A stretch of DNA of 19,472 bases from JBBRLG01 sp038231495 (GTDB lineage Bacteria > Planctomycetota > Planctomycetia > Gemmatales > Gemmataceae). Location of the stretch: assembly GCA_038231495.1 (NCBI GenBank), contig JBBRLG010000067.1, forward strand, positions 1-19,472, given 5' to 3'. This document shows positions 7,174 through 15,319 of the stretch, piece after piece (position 1 is the first letter of the stretch; every line of letters starts with the position of its first letter). Made by a program: the position numbers and the translations under genes. The notes beneath the pieces were generated by a model. The model ran no database searches. It saw only the letters and a list, made by a program, of their open reading frames with translations, and was not told the origin of the DNA.

Positions 7174-7218
7174 TTGCCGCTTGCGGCTTTGCAATTCCTG
7201 CAAAGCCGCAAGCGGCAA
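7174..7218. repeat. GCCGCTTGCGGC intergenic hairpin, copy 2
   Basis: Perfect 19-nt arms at 7174-7192 and 7200-7218 with a 7-nt loop (AATTCCT). The stem contains the shared core GCCGCTTGCGGC plus a TTTGC/GCAAA extension. It starts 1 nt after the stop codon of the carboxylate-amine ligase gene on the minus strand and ends before the permease ribosome binding site. No T-run follows, so it is not a classical intrinsic terminator. Confidence 0.9.
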
Positions 7219-7219
7219 A

Positions 7220-8329
7220 TCACACCACCCCCTCGCTCGTCTCGGCGATGAGTTGGTCCACCACGTCTTTCAGGTCGCCGGTGCGCTTGAACGTCGCCAG
7301 CTGCCGGTCGGCGCTGGAGCCGGTTTGCAGGATTCGGTAGGCGTACTCGATCTCCTTGCGCGTCCCCAACTCGTCCATCGTGTCGCCGATGAACCACTGC
7401 AACAGTTCTTCGATCAATGCGCGCGCCGGCAACTCCTGCTGCTTGCCCAGGTCGAGCAGCTTGCCGTCCAGGCCGTAGCGCACGGCCCGCCACTTGTTCT
7501 CTTCGATCAGCGAAACCGGGTAGGGTCGGAAGGTCAGGTTGTCGCGGCGCAGCTTCCACAACCGGGCGATGATCGCCTGGAAGATGGCCGCGATGCAAAC
7601 CGCCTCATCGACGCGCGTGCAAACGTCGCAGACGCGGAATTCCAACGTCGGGTACTTCCAGTTGGGCCGCACGTCCCACCAGATTTTGGAGCCGTCGGGG
7701 ATCGAGTTGGTGCGCACGAGCGAATCGACCAGGTACTGCAATTCGGCCCACGACCCCAGGTCCGGCGGGATGCCCGAGCGCGGGAAGTGGCGGAAAATGA
7801 TGCTGCGGTACGACTTCAAGCCGGTGTTGCGGCCCACCCAGAACGGCGAACTGGACGACAGGCAGAGCACGTGCGGCAAGAAGTAACGGGCGACGTTCAT
7901 GGCGTCGATCAGGAATTCCTTGTCCTCGATGCCGATGTGGACGTGCGTGCCGAAGATGAGTAACTCTTGCGCGAGGTCTTGCATGTCCTCGCGGACGCCG
8001 AGGTAGCGGTCCAACGGCGTAATTTCCTGCTGCGTCCAGGACGAAAAGGGATGCGTCCCCGCCGCCGCGATCTTGAGACCGTTGCGGCCCGCCAGTTCGA
8101 TGATAACGCCGCGCAAGCGGATCAATTCGGCACGCGCCTCGGCAGGCGTGTTGCAAACCTCGGTGCCGACCTCGACCATCGACTGGTGCAGTTCGGCCTT
8201 CACCTGCTCGCGCAGTTGGAGCTTGCTGTCCTGCAAAATCTGCGTGATGTACGACCGCAGCTCGCGCGTGTGGGGGTCGATGATCTGGTATTCTTCCTCG
8301 ATGCCGATCGTCAGCGAGGGCGGTTTCAT
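7220..8329 (-). CDS. ybdK: Carboxylate-amine ligase, YbdK-type (glutamate-cysteine ligase family 2)
   Basis: 369 residues from ATG 8329, with CTGGAG 5 nt upstream; length matches the family (about 370). The ATP-grasp-like GCS2 fold is shown by GIEEEYQIIDP at 9-19, GTHPFSSW at 91-98, GTHVHIGI at 127-134, SSSSPFWVG at 158-166 and RPNWKYPTLEFRVCD at 221-235. These contain the acidic and histidine residues expected for Mg-ATP and glutamate binding. Members show weak gamma-glutamylcysteine synthetase-like activity in vitro; the physiological substrate is generally unknown. The protein is cytoplasmic, with no signal peptide or membrane segment. It lies between the 1309-aa protein and the permease on the same strand with short structured gaps, so cotranscription is possible but there is no functional link I can name. 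Confidence 0.93.
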   Translation of the reverse strand: MKPPSLTIGIEEEYQIIDPHTRELRSYITQILQDSKLQLREQVKAELHQSMVEVGTEVCNTPAEARAELIRLRGVIIELAGRNGLKIAAAGTHPFSSWTQQEITPLDRYLGVREDMQDLAQELLIFGTHVHIGIEDKEFLIDAMNVARYFLPHVLCLSSSSPFWVGRNTGLKSYRSIIFRHFPRSGIPPDLGSWAELQYLVDSLVRTNSIPDGSKIWWDVRPNWKYPTLEFRVCDVCTRVDEAVCIAAIFQAIIARLWKLRRDNLTFRPYPVSLIEENKWRAVRYGLDGKLLDLGKQQELPARALIEELLQWFIGDTMDELGTRKEIEYAYRILQTGSSADRQLATFKRTGDLKDVVDQLIAETSEGVV

Positions 8330-8350
8330 CGTCGCTCCAGGGGTGGGAAT

Positions 8351-8396
8351 TGCCGCTTGCGGCGTTGCGGGCAAGACCGCAACGCCGCAAGCGGCA
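8351..8396. repeat. GCCGCTTGCGGC intergenic hairpin, copy 3
   Basis: Perfect 20-nt arms at 8351-8370 and 8377-8396 with a 6-nt loop (GCAAGA). The shared core is extended by GTTGCGG/CCGCAAC, different from copies 1 and 2 but still fully paired. It begins 4 nt after the stop codon of the 1309-aa protein gene on the minus strand. No T-run follows. Confidence 0.9.
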
Positions 8397-8400
8397 GATG

Positions 8401-11400
8401 TTAGTTCAACCGGGGTCGATCCCAGTCGGTCAGCTGCCGTTGCAAATCGTCGAACGCCAGCGGTCGGCGCGGCACGCGGAAGAAGTCTTCCGCCAACACC
8501 GCGATCGTCGTCTGCATCGCCTGGACGCGGTTGACCTCCAATTCCAGCCGCCGCAGCCAGAACGGCACGTCCAGGCCCACGCCCGTCGGCGTCGCCGTGT
8601 AGGCCCGCAACTCTTCGCGCAACCGTGCGAACGCCGGGCCGCTCTCGGCCGGTTCGGACTCCGCCATCGCCGGCTCGATCAGCGCACACAAACGGTCCAG
8701 CGCCAGCGGCTTGATGAAGCGCTCGTTGAGCCGGTCGCTGACGGTGCTCAAATGCACGCCGCGGCCGCGCTCCAGGCGGCTCAACTGCTGCAAATGCTGG
8801 TCGGCCAGGTCGTGGGTCAACCGCGTGAGCGATTCTTCCCACAGCACCGCGGCCTCGTTGCGCCCCTGCCGCGCCAGCACTTCGTGGGCCAAAATCAGCG
8901 GCCGGAAGTGCCACGCACTGCGCTCGTAGCCCGCCTTGAGCCGCAGGAAATCGAGCAGGACGTACAGGTTCTCGCCGTAGTCCGATTGCGTCGTGGTGGA
9001 ATTGTAGTCCTTGTACTCCTCGTAGTTCTCGACCACCGCCTGCAATACCAGTTCCAGGCGGCGCACCGCGTCCTCGCGGCGCACGCGGGTGCCGAGGTCG
9101 TCGATCAGGCGCATCGGGTGCAGCGGGTCGGGGTTTTCGCCGAGGTGCGCCAGGTACGCGCCGACGCCGCGGCTGAGGATGCCGCGCAGGTTGCCCAGCG
9201 TCATGAAGCGGGCGTGAAACAGGTCGCCGCCGTAGTGCTGGATGAAACTCTGCAACTCCTTGACTTCGGCGTCGCTCGCCACTGTTTCGAGGACCGAAAG
9301 CTGCAACGTGCGGCTGTGTTCGATCCACAGCGTCAGGAACGGCGTCGTCAGCCGTTCGAGCAGCGCGACCAGCTGGGCGTCGTCCACCCGGTCGGCTTCC
9401 CAGCCCGCGGCCGAGGCGACGACGCTCTCGACGACGGCCTGGTAACCGGCCTGAAAAAAGTGGTTGAACTCACTGACGCCCTGGCCGCGGCCGGGGTGTG
9501 CCTGCTCCATGGCGCGGGCCGTCTTGAGCAATTCGTACGTCTCGCGCACCAACCCCAGGCGCGGCAAGTTGGTGAGCAGGGCACGCAAAATCGTCTGGGC
9601 GACGCGGACGCGCAACAGCTGCCGCGGCGACCCGCCCTTGGCCAACGGCAGGACGAGCAACGGCTCGCTTTTGAAGTGGTCGAGGAAGTCGTTGTAAGCT
9701 TCCCGCGCCGGTCCCGGTTCGCCGCCGAACAACGCCTGTTCGAGGCGCAGGGCCGCCGGCTCCCACTCCGGCCCGCCGGGACGTGTTGGTGCGTCTACCG
9801 ACGACGGCTCCTCACGAACGGCAAGCGCGTTGGCGGCCCCCTGGAGCGCACTGACCGCCAGGGAAGTGTCGAGACAGGTGCCGATGGTGGCGTACAGCAG
9901 CAGCTCCTTGAGGCCGCGGCGGCGGTCGAACTCGACCAGCGAATCGAATGCGGCGGTCGGCTCCGGCACGGGGTAGTCGTGGACCGCGTCGAGCAGGGCC
10001 AACAGCCGTAATTGGTTGTGCCGGGCCGCCAAAAGCCAGGCCGTAACGGGCGATTCTTCACCCGCGGTGGCGGCCGGCAATTGCTGATCCAGCGTGACCA
10101 CGGCCAGGAACCGGCCCGCGATCTGCCACAACCGCGCCAGCGTCGAGAGAAAGCGCAGCCGTTTTTCCAGCCGCTCGGCCTCGCGCTCCAGGTCGAACTC
10201 CTCGACCGGGCCGCCGTCCGCGACGGAGCTTTCCTCCTCGTCGTCGGTGCTGTCCTGGTAGGTCATGTCATCGTACGCCGCGTCGTACAGGTCCGGCGTC
10301 TCTTCTTCCTCGTCCTCCTCGTCCTCTTCCGCATCGACGATCTCCAACGTCGGCACCTGCCAGTAGTCCTCGGCGTTGGCTTCGAGGTAGTCGAAAAACT
10401 TCACGATGGCGTCGCGCCGGGCCAGAACGTCGCCGGCGCGAGTGAGGGACAGCATCCAGCGCAGGGCCAGGTTCGGAAAGGAATAGCTGCCGTCTTCGAG
10501 CGGAATCTGCTCGACGTTGCCGAGCCAGTGGGCCAGGAGGGCGAGCGCCGCACGGTAGTCGGCCTTCTTCAAAAGCGTGTCGATGACGAGGTAAAACGCC
10601 TTGGGAGAGCGGAAATTGTCCAAATGCTTGCGCCAGAAGGCGAGGTCGGCGGTCGCTTCGCCGCGGTCGTGCCAGACGGCGAGGGCGGCGGCGACGTTGG
10701 CGGCGGACGACGCGGCCTCGGCGCCGAGGACCGGATGCACGTCGCCGACCGACGTGGTGGCGAAGCGGTCCCACCACGCCGCCAGCGTAACCTGGCCGGC
10801 ACCCAACGTCCGCACCAGGTCGCCGTCGCCCGCCGCCGCCGCCTCGCTCATCAGGCGGGCGTACAGGTTGAAAATCTGCTCGACGACCTGCACTAGCTCG
10901 TCCACGCGCGGGTCGCGCACGCTGTCCTCGCGGGCCGGCGACAGCGGAAACAGACCCTGAAAGCCCAGGACGTTCCAGGGGTCGGCGACGGCCCCGCAGG
11001 CGACGCCCCGGTGCAGCAAATCTTCAACTTGAGGCAGCCGGACGGCGGCCTGGCGCAACTGGCCCTTGTCGCCCTCGACGCGGCCGCTGGTCAGGTGGCC
11101 GAAGATGTCGCTGAGCAGCCGCAGCGAGACGGTCGGAATGCGGTTCGCGGCGTCGCGGCTGGCGTTGGGGTAGCCCATCTCGGCGAACAGTAGTGCCAGG
11201 TAGCGCTGCTGCATTTGCGTCGCGCGGTGCCGGGCCAGGTAGGCGTTCAGATGTTGCCGGGCCGCGCCGAACGGCTGCCGGGTGGTCGCCTGCTCCTGCC
11301 GCAACCGGGCCGCATGCGCGCCGCCGATGCGCGTGAGCAGTTGTTCGTAAAAGGCGTCGCGGTAGCGGGCGATGCGCGGGATCAGGACGGCGAGCGTGGC

Positions 11401-12330
11401 CGTGGAGTCGTGGGCCGTCGGGCCACTGCCGCTGACGCCGGCGGCCATGAGGATCGTGCCCGCGAAGACCGCCGCCGCCTCGGTCAAGCGCTCGGCGCGC
11501 TCGGCCGGCGACGCCTGTTCGATCCGGTCGAGCAGGGCGTCGAGCGTGATCTGGCGGGCGACGTAACGGCGGTAGCGACCCTGGTTGTCGAGGTGGTGCG
11601 GGTCCCACTCGCCGAAGACGTAATTGGGCCGGCGGTTGACTGGATGGCCGTGGTCGTAGGCGCGCAGGTCCACGGCCAACTCGTCGAGCAACGGCAAGTC
11701 AAACTGGGCGTCGGCCAGGACGTTCGGGTCGGTCGCGGCCAGGATTTCGAGCGCGCGGCTGGTGAGGGCGTGATACCGCCCCGCCGCCACGCCGGCCCCC
11801 TGAATGAACAGAGGCAGCGGCCGGCTGCGTTCGTGGTCATACGGCTCACCCTGGGGCCGCGTCTCAAGGACGGCAATGGGCCGATAGCCGATGAAGTCGT
11901 TGAGGCGCTGCAAAACGCCGCCGATCTCCGGCACTTCGTCGGCGCGGGCGCGCTCGGCCAGCACCGCCTCGCAAACCCGCGCCAGGAAGAAGGCGCTAAA
12001 CAGATCGCTCTCGTGCAGATGGGCGAACATGTCGGCGTGGTGTTGCCGGTAGGCGGTCAAAACTTCGCCGGCAAGTGTAAGCACGGTTTCGGCCTGCACG
12101 ATGTCGCGGAACGCCGGGTTCGCCGCGTCATGGAGTACGTGCAAATCGTCCCGCAACTGCACGAGAAGCGGGCGCACGGCGGAGCCGGGTTGCAGTCCCT
12201 CGCGGCGCGCGAGGGTGGCGACGGCCTCGTTGAGTTTCTGTTGCCAACGGGGGTCGGGTCGGCCGTCGGAGAAGTTCAAATAGCCCAGCAAAGCCGAACT
12301 CAGGCGTCCCTGTTCGTCGGATGAAATCAC
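8401..12330 (-). CDS. Very large protein of unknown function with internal acidic tract
   Basis: 1309 residues from GTG 12330, which has GAGAGG 8 nt upstream. An ATG at 12402 would add 24 Arg/Gln-rich residues but has no ribosome binding site, so I prefer GTG. I do not recognise a family. The sequence is predicted from composition to be almost wholly alpha-helical, rich in Ala/Leu/Arg, with no signal peptide or membrane helix, so it is probably cytoplasmic. A striking acidic tract (about residues 663-705, EEDEEDEEEE and later DDEEESS) separates an N-terminal half from a C-terminal half that starts EFDLEREAERLEKRLRFL. Helical-repeat character (TPR- or HEAT-like) is possible but no canonical repeat is visible. 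It is the first gene of the minus-strand block and occupies a fifth of the window. A lineage-specific scaffold is a guess. Confidence 0.85.
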   Translation of the reverse strand: MISSDEQGRLSSALLGYLNFSDGRPDPRWQQKLNEAVATLARREGLQPGSAVRPLLVQLRDDLHVLHDAANPAFRDIVQAETVLTLAGEVLTAYRQHHADMFAHLHESDLFSAFFLARVCEAVLAERARADEVPEIGGVLQRLNDFIGYRPIAVLETRPQGEPYDHERSRPLPLFIQGAGVAAGRYHALTSRALEILAATDPNVLADAQFDLPLLDELAVDLRAYDHGHPVNRRPNYVFGEWDPHHLDNQGRYRRYVARQITLDALLDRIEQASPAERAERLTEAAAVFAGTILMAAGVSGSGPTAHDSTATLAVLIPRIARYRDAFYEQLLTRIGGAHAARLRQEQATTRQPFGAARQHLNAYLARHRATQMQQRYLALLFAEMGYPNASRDAANRIPTVSLRLLSDIFGHLTSGRVEGDKGQLRQAAVRLPQVEDLLHRGVACGAVADPWNVLGFQGLFPLSPAREDSVRDPRVDELVQVVEQIFNLYARLMSEAAAAGDGDLVRTLGAGQVTLAAWWDRFATTSVGDVHPVLGAEAASSAANVAAALAVWHDRGEATADLAFWRKHLDNFRSPKAFYLVIDTLLKKADYRAALALLAHWLGNVEQIPLEDGSYSFPNLALRWMLSLTRAGDVLARRDAIVKFFDYLEANAEDYWQVPTLEIVDAEEDEEDEEEETPDLYDAAYDDMTYQDSTDDEEESSVADGGPVEEFDLEREAERLEKRLRFLSTLARLWQIAGRFLAVVTLDQQLPAATAGEESPVTAWLLAARHNQLRLLALLDAVHDYPVPEPTAAFDSLVEFDRRRGLKELLLYATIGTCLDTSLAVSALQGAANALAVREEPSSVDAPTRPGGPEWEPAALRLEQALFGGEPGPAREAYNDFLDHFKSEPLLVLPLAKGGSPRQLLRVRVAQTILRALLTNLPRLGLVRETYELLKTARAMEQAHPGRGQGVSEFNHFFQAGYQAVVESVVASAAGWEADRVDDAQLVALLERLTTPFLTLWIEHSRTLQLSVLETVASDAEVKELQSFIQHYGGDLFHARFMTLGNLRGILSRGVGAYLAHLGENPDPLHPMRLIDDLGTRVRREDAVRRLELVLQAVVENYEEYKDYNSTTTQSDYGENLYVLLDFLRLKAGYERSAWHFRPLILAHEVLARQGRNEAAVLWEESLTRLTHDLADQHLQQLSRLERGRGVHLSTVSDRLNERFIKPLALDRLCALIEPAMAESEPAESGPAFARLREELRAYTATPTGVGLDVPFWLRRLELEVNRVQAMQTTIAVLAEDFFRVPRRPLAFDDLQRQLTDWDRPRLN

Positions 12331-12539
12331 CGCAAGGTCCTCTCGGCCGTGAGCGCGCCGCCGGGCCGCCGCGCAACCGTGTTGCCTCTGCCCTTGCAGC
12401 ATACCATTTGTCAGGCCGGGACAGCTAGGGAAGCAGAGCGGACCGGGTGTTTGCCGGCTTATGGCGAGCGCCCGCCTTTTTGCGCGCCGACGCTCGCCTG
12501 ACGGCGTTGCTTAACCGCTTTGCGAAGGCTACGATCTGA
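12331..12539. other. Divergent intergenic region
   Basis: 209 nt between the start of the 1309-aa gene (minus) and the truncated toxin-like gene (plus). It must carry a promoter for the minus-strand gene. A TATGCT hexamer near 12398-12403 on the minus strand is a weak -10 candidate without a clear -35. On the plus strand there is no sign of the missing 5' part of the toxin-like gene in any frame; only short frames ending by 12539 occur. Confidence 0.4.
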
Positions 12540-12728
12540 ATGCCTCCCTTTGGCGGGTCTGGCAAAGACCCGATCTGGTATATCCCGATCGCTTCGCTGG
12601 GCGACGATTTGCAGTTCCGCCAGAATTCGGCCGCACACGGCCTCATCGAACCGGCTCGAACGATGTTGATCGGGGAGTTGGAGACGGCTCTTGGAGCGAC
12701 CAAGCCCGAATGGAAGAAGCTGCCATGA
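12540..12728 (+). CDS. Truncated or very short relative of the Tse2-like protein
   Basis: 62 residues. The sequence FGGSGKDPIWYIP, a SLGDDLQFRQ segment and HGLIEPARTM, followed by ALGATKPEW, aligns with the C-terminal half of the protein at 4420-4842 (HANVEPARKM, then ALTATQSFW). The shared core is H-x-x-[VI]-E-P-A-R-x-M-x6-A-L-x-A-T-x3-W. The N-terminal half with PGTGGMSV is absent, and a TGA stop lies directly before the ATG in frame. No strong ribosome binding site is seen. It is therefore probably the remnant of a longer gene, possibly a disabled toxin, though a functional short form cannot be excluded. Its TGA overlaps the ATG of the next gene. Confidence 0.6.
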   Translation: MPPFGGSGKDPIWYIPIASLGDDLQFRQNSAAHGLIEPARTMLIGELETALGATKPEWKKLP

Positions 12729-12958
12729 ATGTCGAGTGCCAACATGAATTGAAGGCGGCGATCAAGTCCGAGATGTCACTTGAGGCAATCGTGGCGCTAC
12801 TGCGCCAGTACAAGGAAGAGGGCGTTACGCAAGGGGAAGTGTATGCGTTCCTCGAAGCCCTGCACCAAGCGGCACCCGATGAGGAAGGGGATGATCGCAT
12901 CTTGGAGGTCGCGGATTTCGTGGCTGGATTTTGTGCAGCGCACATGAAAGTGTCGTAG
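12725..12958 (+). CDS. Small acidic protein, possible immunity protein
   Basis: 77 residues from ATG 12725, which overlaps the stop of the upstream gene as ATGA, implying translational coupling. An upstream GTG/TTG-type start at 12710 would add five residues, but the ATG is preferred and GGAAGAAGC lies just before it. The protein is acidic and helical: KAAIKSEMSLEAIVALLRQ, GVTQGEVYAFLEAL, then DDRILEVADFVAGF and a final AHMKVS. The pattern ILEVADFV-x-GFC-x-x-HMK recalls small immunity-type proteins found beside polymorphic toxins, which I remember but cannot verify here. There is no signal peptide. If the upstream gene is a broken toxin, this would be an orphan immunity gene. Confidence 0.7.
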   Translation: MNVECQHELKAAIKSEMSLEAIVALLRQYKEEGVTQGEVYAFLEALHQAAPDEEGDDRILEVADFVAGFCAAHMKVS

Positions 12959-12985
12959 GGTGGGTGTCACTGCGCTCCATCCACC
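12959..12985. repeat. Imperfect palindrome after the 77-aa gene
   Basis: GGTGGGTG (12959-12966) pairs with CATCCACC (12978-12985) with one G-T wobble. It begins immediately after the TAG stop of the small gene. A second hairpin, GGGTGT/ACACCC with a 6-nt loop, lies at 13009-13026. Together they fill the first part of the 250-nt gap before the ParB-like gene and may act as a terminator-like barrier or be dispersed repeats. Confidence 0.5.
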
Positions 12986-13208
12986 GGCGGAAACCTGTCG
13001 CGCCCGGTGGGTGTCGCTCCACACCCGGTGCGACTGCCCAAATCGGGAGGTACACCCAAACACCGACATGGTCTCAAGAAGGACCGACGATCCAACCGAA
13101 AAAAGTAGAATGGCTGGATGGGTCCCACAGCCGGCCGAATCGAGGGACCGAATGTAGCGAACAAAACGATTGTACGGCCCAGCATCGTCGGGGCAAGGGA
13201 ACTGGAAA

Positions 13209-14363
13209 ATGACGACACGGCAAGCCTCGACAACAGCCAAACCGCTCTCGCTGCCGAAAGACCTCCCCGTCGCGGATCTCTTCTTGGACCCGAAGAATCC
13301 TCGGCTCGCCAGTGAAGATATGTCCCTCGACCAACAGGACGAGATTGCAAAGATCCTCTGGCAAGATCGGGCAGTCAACGAACTCGTTGATTCTATTGCT
13401 GCCAGTGGCTACTGGAGGCACGAAGAGCTATTCGCCGCCAAAGAGGGCGGAAAGCTAGTCGTCATCGAAGGTAACCGCCGGCTCGCTGCTGTCAAGCTCC
13501 TCACCGACCACGGCTTGAGAAACCGCATCGGGATAAGCGGGCTCCCCACGCTCAGTGCCCCTGACCGGCAGAAACTCGAAACCTTGCCGGTGATCGAGTG
13601 CCGGCGTGAGGATGTCTGGCAGTACATCGGGTTCAAGCACGTCAACGGCCCGCAAGACTGGGACTCCATCGCCAAGGCGGAGTACATCGCCCGCGTGCAC
13701 AACGACTACGCGATCTCCCTCGACCAGATCGCCCGGACCATCGGCGATCGCCACGACACCGTGCGTCGTCTCTACCGCGGGCTGATGGTCCTGCAGCAGG
13801 CCGAGCGGACGGGCAAGTTCGATGTGCATGATCGGTACAACACCCGCTTCGCATACTCCCACCTCTGGACCGGGCTCGGATACGAGAACATTCAGAACTT
13901 CCTTGGCCTGACGACGGACAAGGGCTTCGAGCCGAACCCGATTTCCAAGAACAACCTAGAACACCTCCGAGAACTGTGCCTCTGGCTTTACGGCAGCAAG
14001 AAGGAGCACAAAGAGCCGATAGTTCGCAGCCAGAACCCCGACCTTCGCAAACTTGACGAGACGCTCGGAAGCAAGAACGGTGTTGCTGCCCTGCGGTCCG
14101 GCCTTCCTCTTGAGACCGCTCTCAAGGCCAGCCGCGGAGACGAGCGACTCCTTCGTGAAGCTCTGGTCCTGGCTGAGCAGAAACTCAAAGAGGCCAGGGG
14201 CTTGGTGCTTACCGGATTCGGCGGCGAGGACGCCGATCTGTTAAGCAAGGCAAAGGTTATCCGAACCATCTCAGAGAACATCGCAGTCGAGATGGAGGAT
14301 ATTGCATCACAGGCCGCCGGGGATGGGACCGCCAAGCGGCGGAAGAAGCGAGGCTCGGAATGA
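13209..14363 (+). CDS. ParB/Srx-like N-terminal domain protein, first gene of a putative defence operon
   Basis: 384 residues from ATG 13209, preceded by AAGGGAACTGG; the open frame reaches 13170 but those residues look non-coding. The N-terminal ParB-type domain (about 15-120) shows LPVADLFLDPKNPRL, AVNELVDSIAASGYWRHEEL and the key motif VVIEGNRRLAAVKLL (about 84-98), the counterpart of the ParB G-x-x-R-R CTP-binding box. A helix-turn-helix-like segment follows at about 165-190 (ISLDQIARTIGDRHDTVRRL). The C-terminal half is helical and ends in a basic KRRKKR tail. It is not next to parA, so chromosome partition is unlikely. The end overlaps the next gene as ATGA. ParB-type domains in defence loci can bind CTP or act as nucleases or switches; which applies here is unknown. 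Confidence 0.85.
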   Translation: MTTRQASTTAKPLSLPKDLPVADLFLDPKNPRLASEDMSLDQQDEIAKILWQDRAVNELVDSIAASGYWRHEELFAAKEGGKLVVIEGNRRLAAVKLLTDHGLRNRIGISGLPTLSAPDRQKLETLPVIECRREDVWQYIGFKHVNGPQDWDSIAKAEYIARVHNDYAISLDQIARTIGDRHDTVRRLYRGLMVLQQAERTGKFDVHDRYNTRFAYSHLWTGLGYENIQNFLGLTTDKGFEPNPISKNNLEHLRELCLWLYGSKKEHKEPIVRSQNPDLRKLDETLGSKNGVAALRSGLPLETALKASRGDERLLREALVLAEQKLKEARGLVLTGFGGEDADLLSKAKVIRTISENIAVEMEDIASQAAGDGTAKRRKKRGSE

Positions 14364-15319
14364 TCCAGACCGACTCCGTGCCGGAACCCACTGCCCCGCC
14401 AGAACACCACGCTGATTTTCTGGAACGCTCCACCCTCCGCAGCGTCAAGAAGAGCGTGTCAGTCCAGGAGTTCATCCGAGACCTGGGGATCGGCAACGCA
14501 GACGAGACCGTTGGTGACTCGTCGGAAGACGATGACAGTGAAAACGTCGAGGAAGCCGCCGAGGACATTGCCCAGACCGCGTTTGACGAACTCGACGAAC
14601 GCCGCCGAAACTTCGGGACACATTTCGCTCACTATCCCTTCGAGGTGACAGGCAACACGATTACCCTGAAGGCCAAGGGAGAGGAGCATCTCTACACGTT
14701 TCTCTCCCTCCTGTCTTGGTTCGGCAAGGACGCCGGACCGAAAGGTGCAGACGGGGAAAAGATATTTGAGGACGTGTGTGCCAAGGCCGCAGAGGTGTAC
14801 CTCGGTGGACCGGGAGGCCGAGTGCAGTCGTTTGTGTTCGGCTTCCCTCGACGGGTCCAACCCAAGGGATTTGCGGACGCTCTGGACAAGCTCTGCAAGA
14901 CACTTGGCGAAGGAGGGGGGCACCACAAAGGCCGTCCCAAGCTCCCGGACCAGAAGGACGGCAAGCTTGATATCGTAACCTGGGTCGAGTTCCTGGACTC
15001 CCGCCAGGGGAAGATCATAACCTTCGGCCAATGTGCCACCGGCCGGAACTGGGAAGAGAAGATTTCTGAGCTTCCAGCCCCGGATCGGTGGTGTGGCCAC
15101 TGGATGGCGGACACCCCGACCGTCCTACCGCTCAGGTCTTTTTTCGTTCCACACCGCATCGAGCGGGACAGTTGGTCGCATGGCTGCACGTTCGGAGGAA
15201 TCCTTTTCGACCGCTGCCGAATCGCGAGCCTGGCCTCTGAAACCGGCGATAACCTGAGACAGCAGTGGATCGACTGGTCGGCACACGTCCTCAACAAGAT
15301 CAGGGGGACGTTGCCATGA
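14360..15319 (+). CDS. Putative Mrr/PD-(D/E)xK-like nuclease, second gene of the operon
   Basis: 319 residues, starting in an ATGA overlap with the ParB-like gene. Residues 45-75 form an acidic linker (EDDDSENVEEAAED). The region 95-150 (HYPFEVTGNTITLKAKG and TFLSLLSWFG) is unassigned. The core candidate active site is GKLDIVTW with Asp204, then a strand containing FGQCATGRNW with Gln224, and Lys234 in NWEEK. The D-(x19)-Q-C pattern resembles the D...QxK version of the PD-(D/E)xK site in Mrr-like enzymes, but the lysine two residues after Gln is replaced by Ala226. Cys-rich segments (RWCGHW, CTFGGILFDRC) follow. There is no signal peptide. The operon position between a ParB-domain gene and a methyltransferase supports a restriction-type role; the fold assignment is inference. 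Confidence 0.7.
   Translation: MIQTDSVPEPTAPPEHHADFLERSTLRSVKKSVSVQEFIRDLGIGNADETVGDSSEDDDSENVEEAAEDIAQTAFDELDERRRNFGTHFAHYPFEVTGNTITLKAKGEEHLYTFLSLLSWFGKDAGPKGADGEKIFEDVCAKAAEVYLGGPGGRVQSFVFGFPRRVQPKGFADALDKLCKTLGEGGGHHKGRPKLPDQKDGKLDIVTWVEFLDSRQGKIITFGQCATGRNWEEKISELPAPDRWCGHWMADTPTVLPLRSFFVPHRIERDSWSHGCTFGGILFDRCRIASLASETGDNLRQQWIDWSAHVLNKIRGTLP

Noticed and set aside
5205..7340. Long plus-strand open frame of about 711 codons opposite the metallo-beta-lactamase and permease genes
   Set aside because: It is antisense to two clear family members, is His/Arg/Gln-rich with no domain, and is explained by GC-rich codon bias on the other strand.
8330..9328. Upstream extension of the carboxylate-amine ligase frame
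   Set aside because: It overlaps the 1309-aa gene in another frame, has Arg/Pro-rich composition, and the YbdK N-terminus with a ribosome binding site begins at 8329.
8350..10011. Plus-strand open frame of about 553 codons, and similar ones at 10012-10896 and 11215-12324
   Set aside because: All are antisense to the continuous 1309-aa minus-strand gene, with shadow-type composition and no ribosome binding sites.
12959..13208. Possible promoter with TAGAAT near 13110 before the ParB-like gene
   Set aside because: No -35 hexamer with acceptable spacing could be identified, so it was not annotated.
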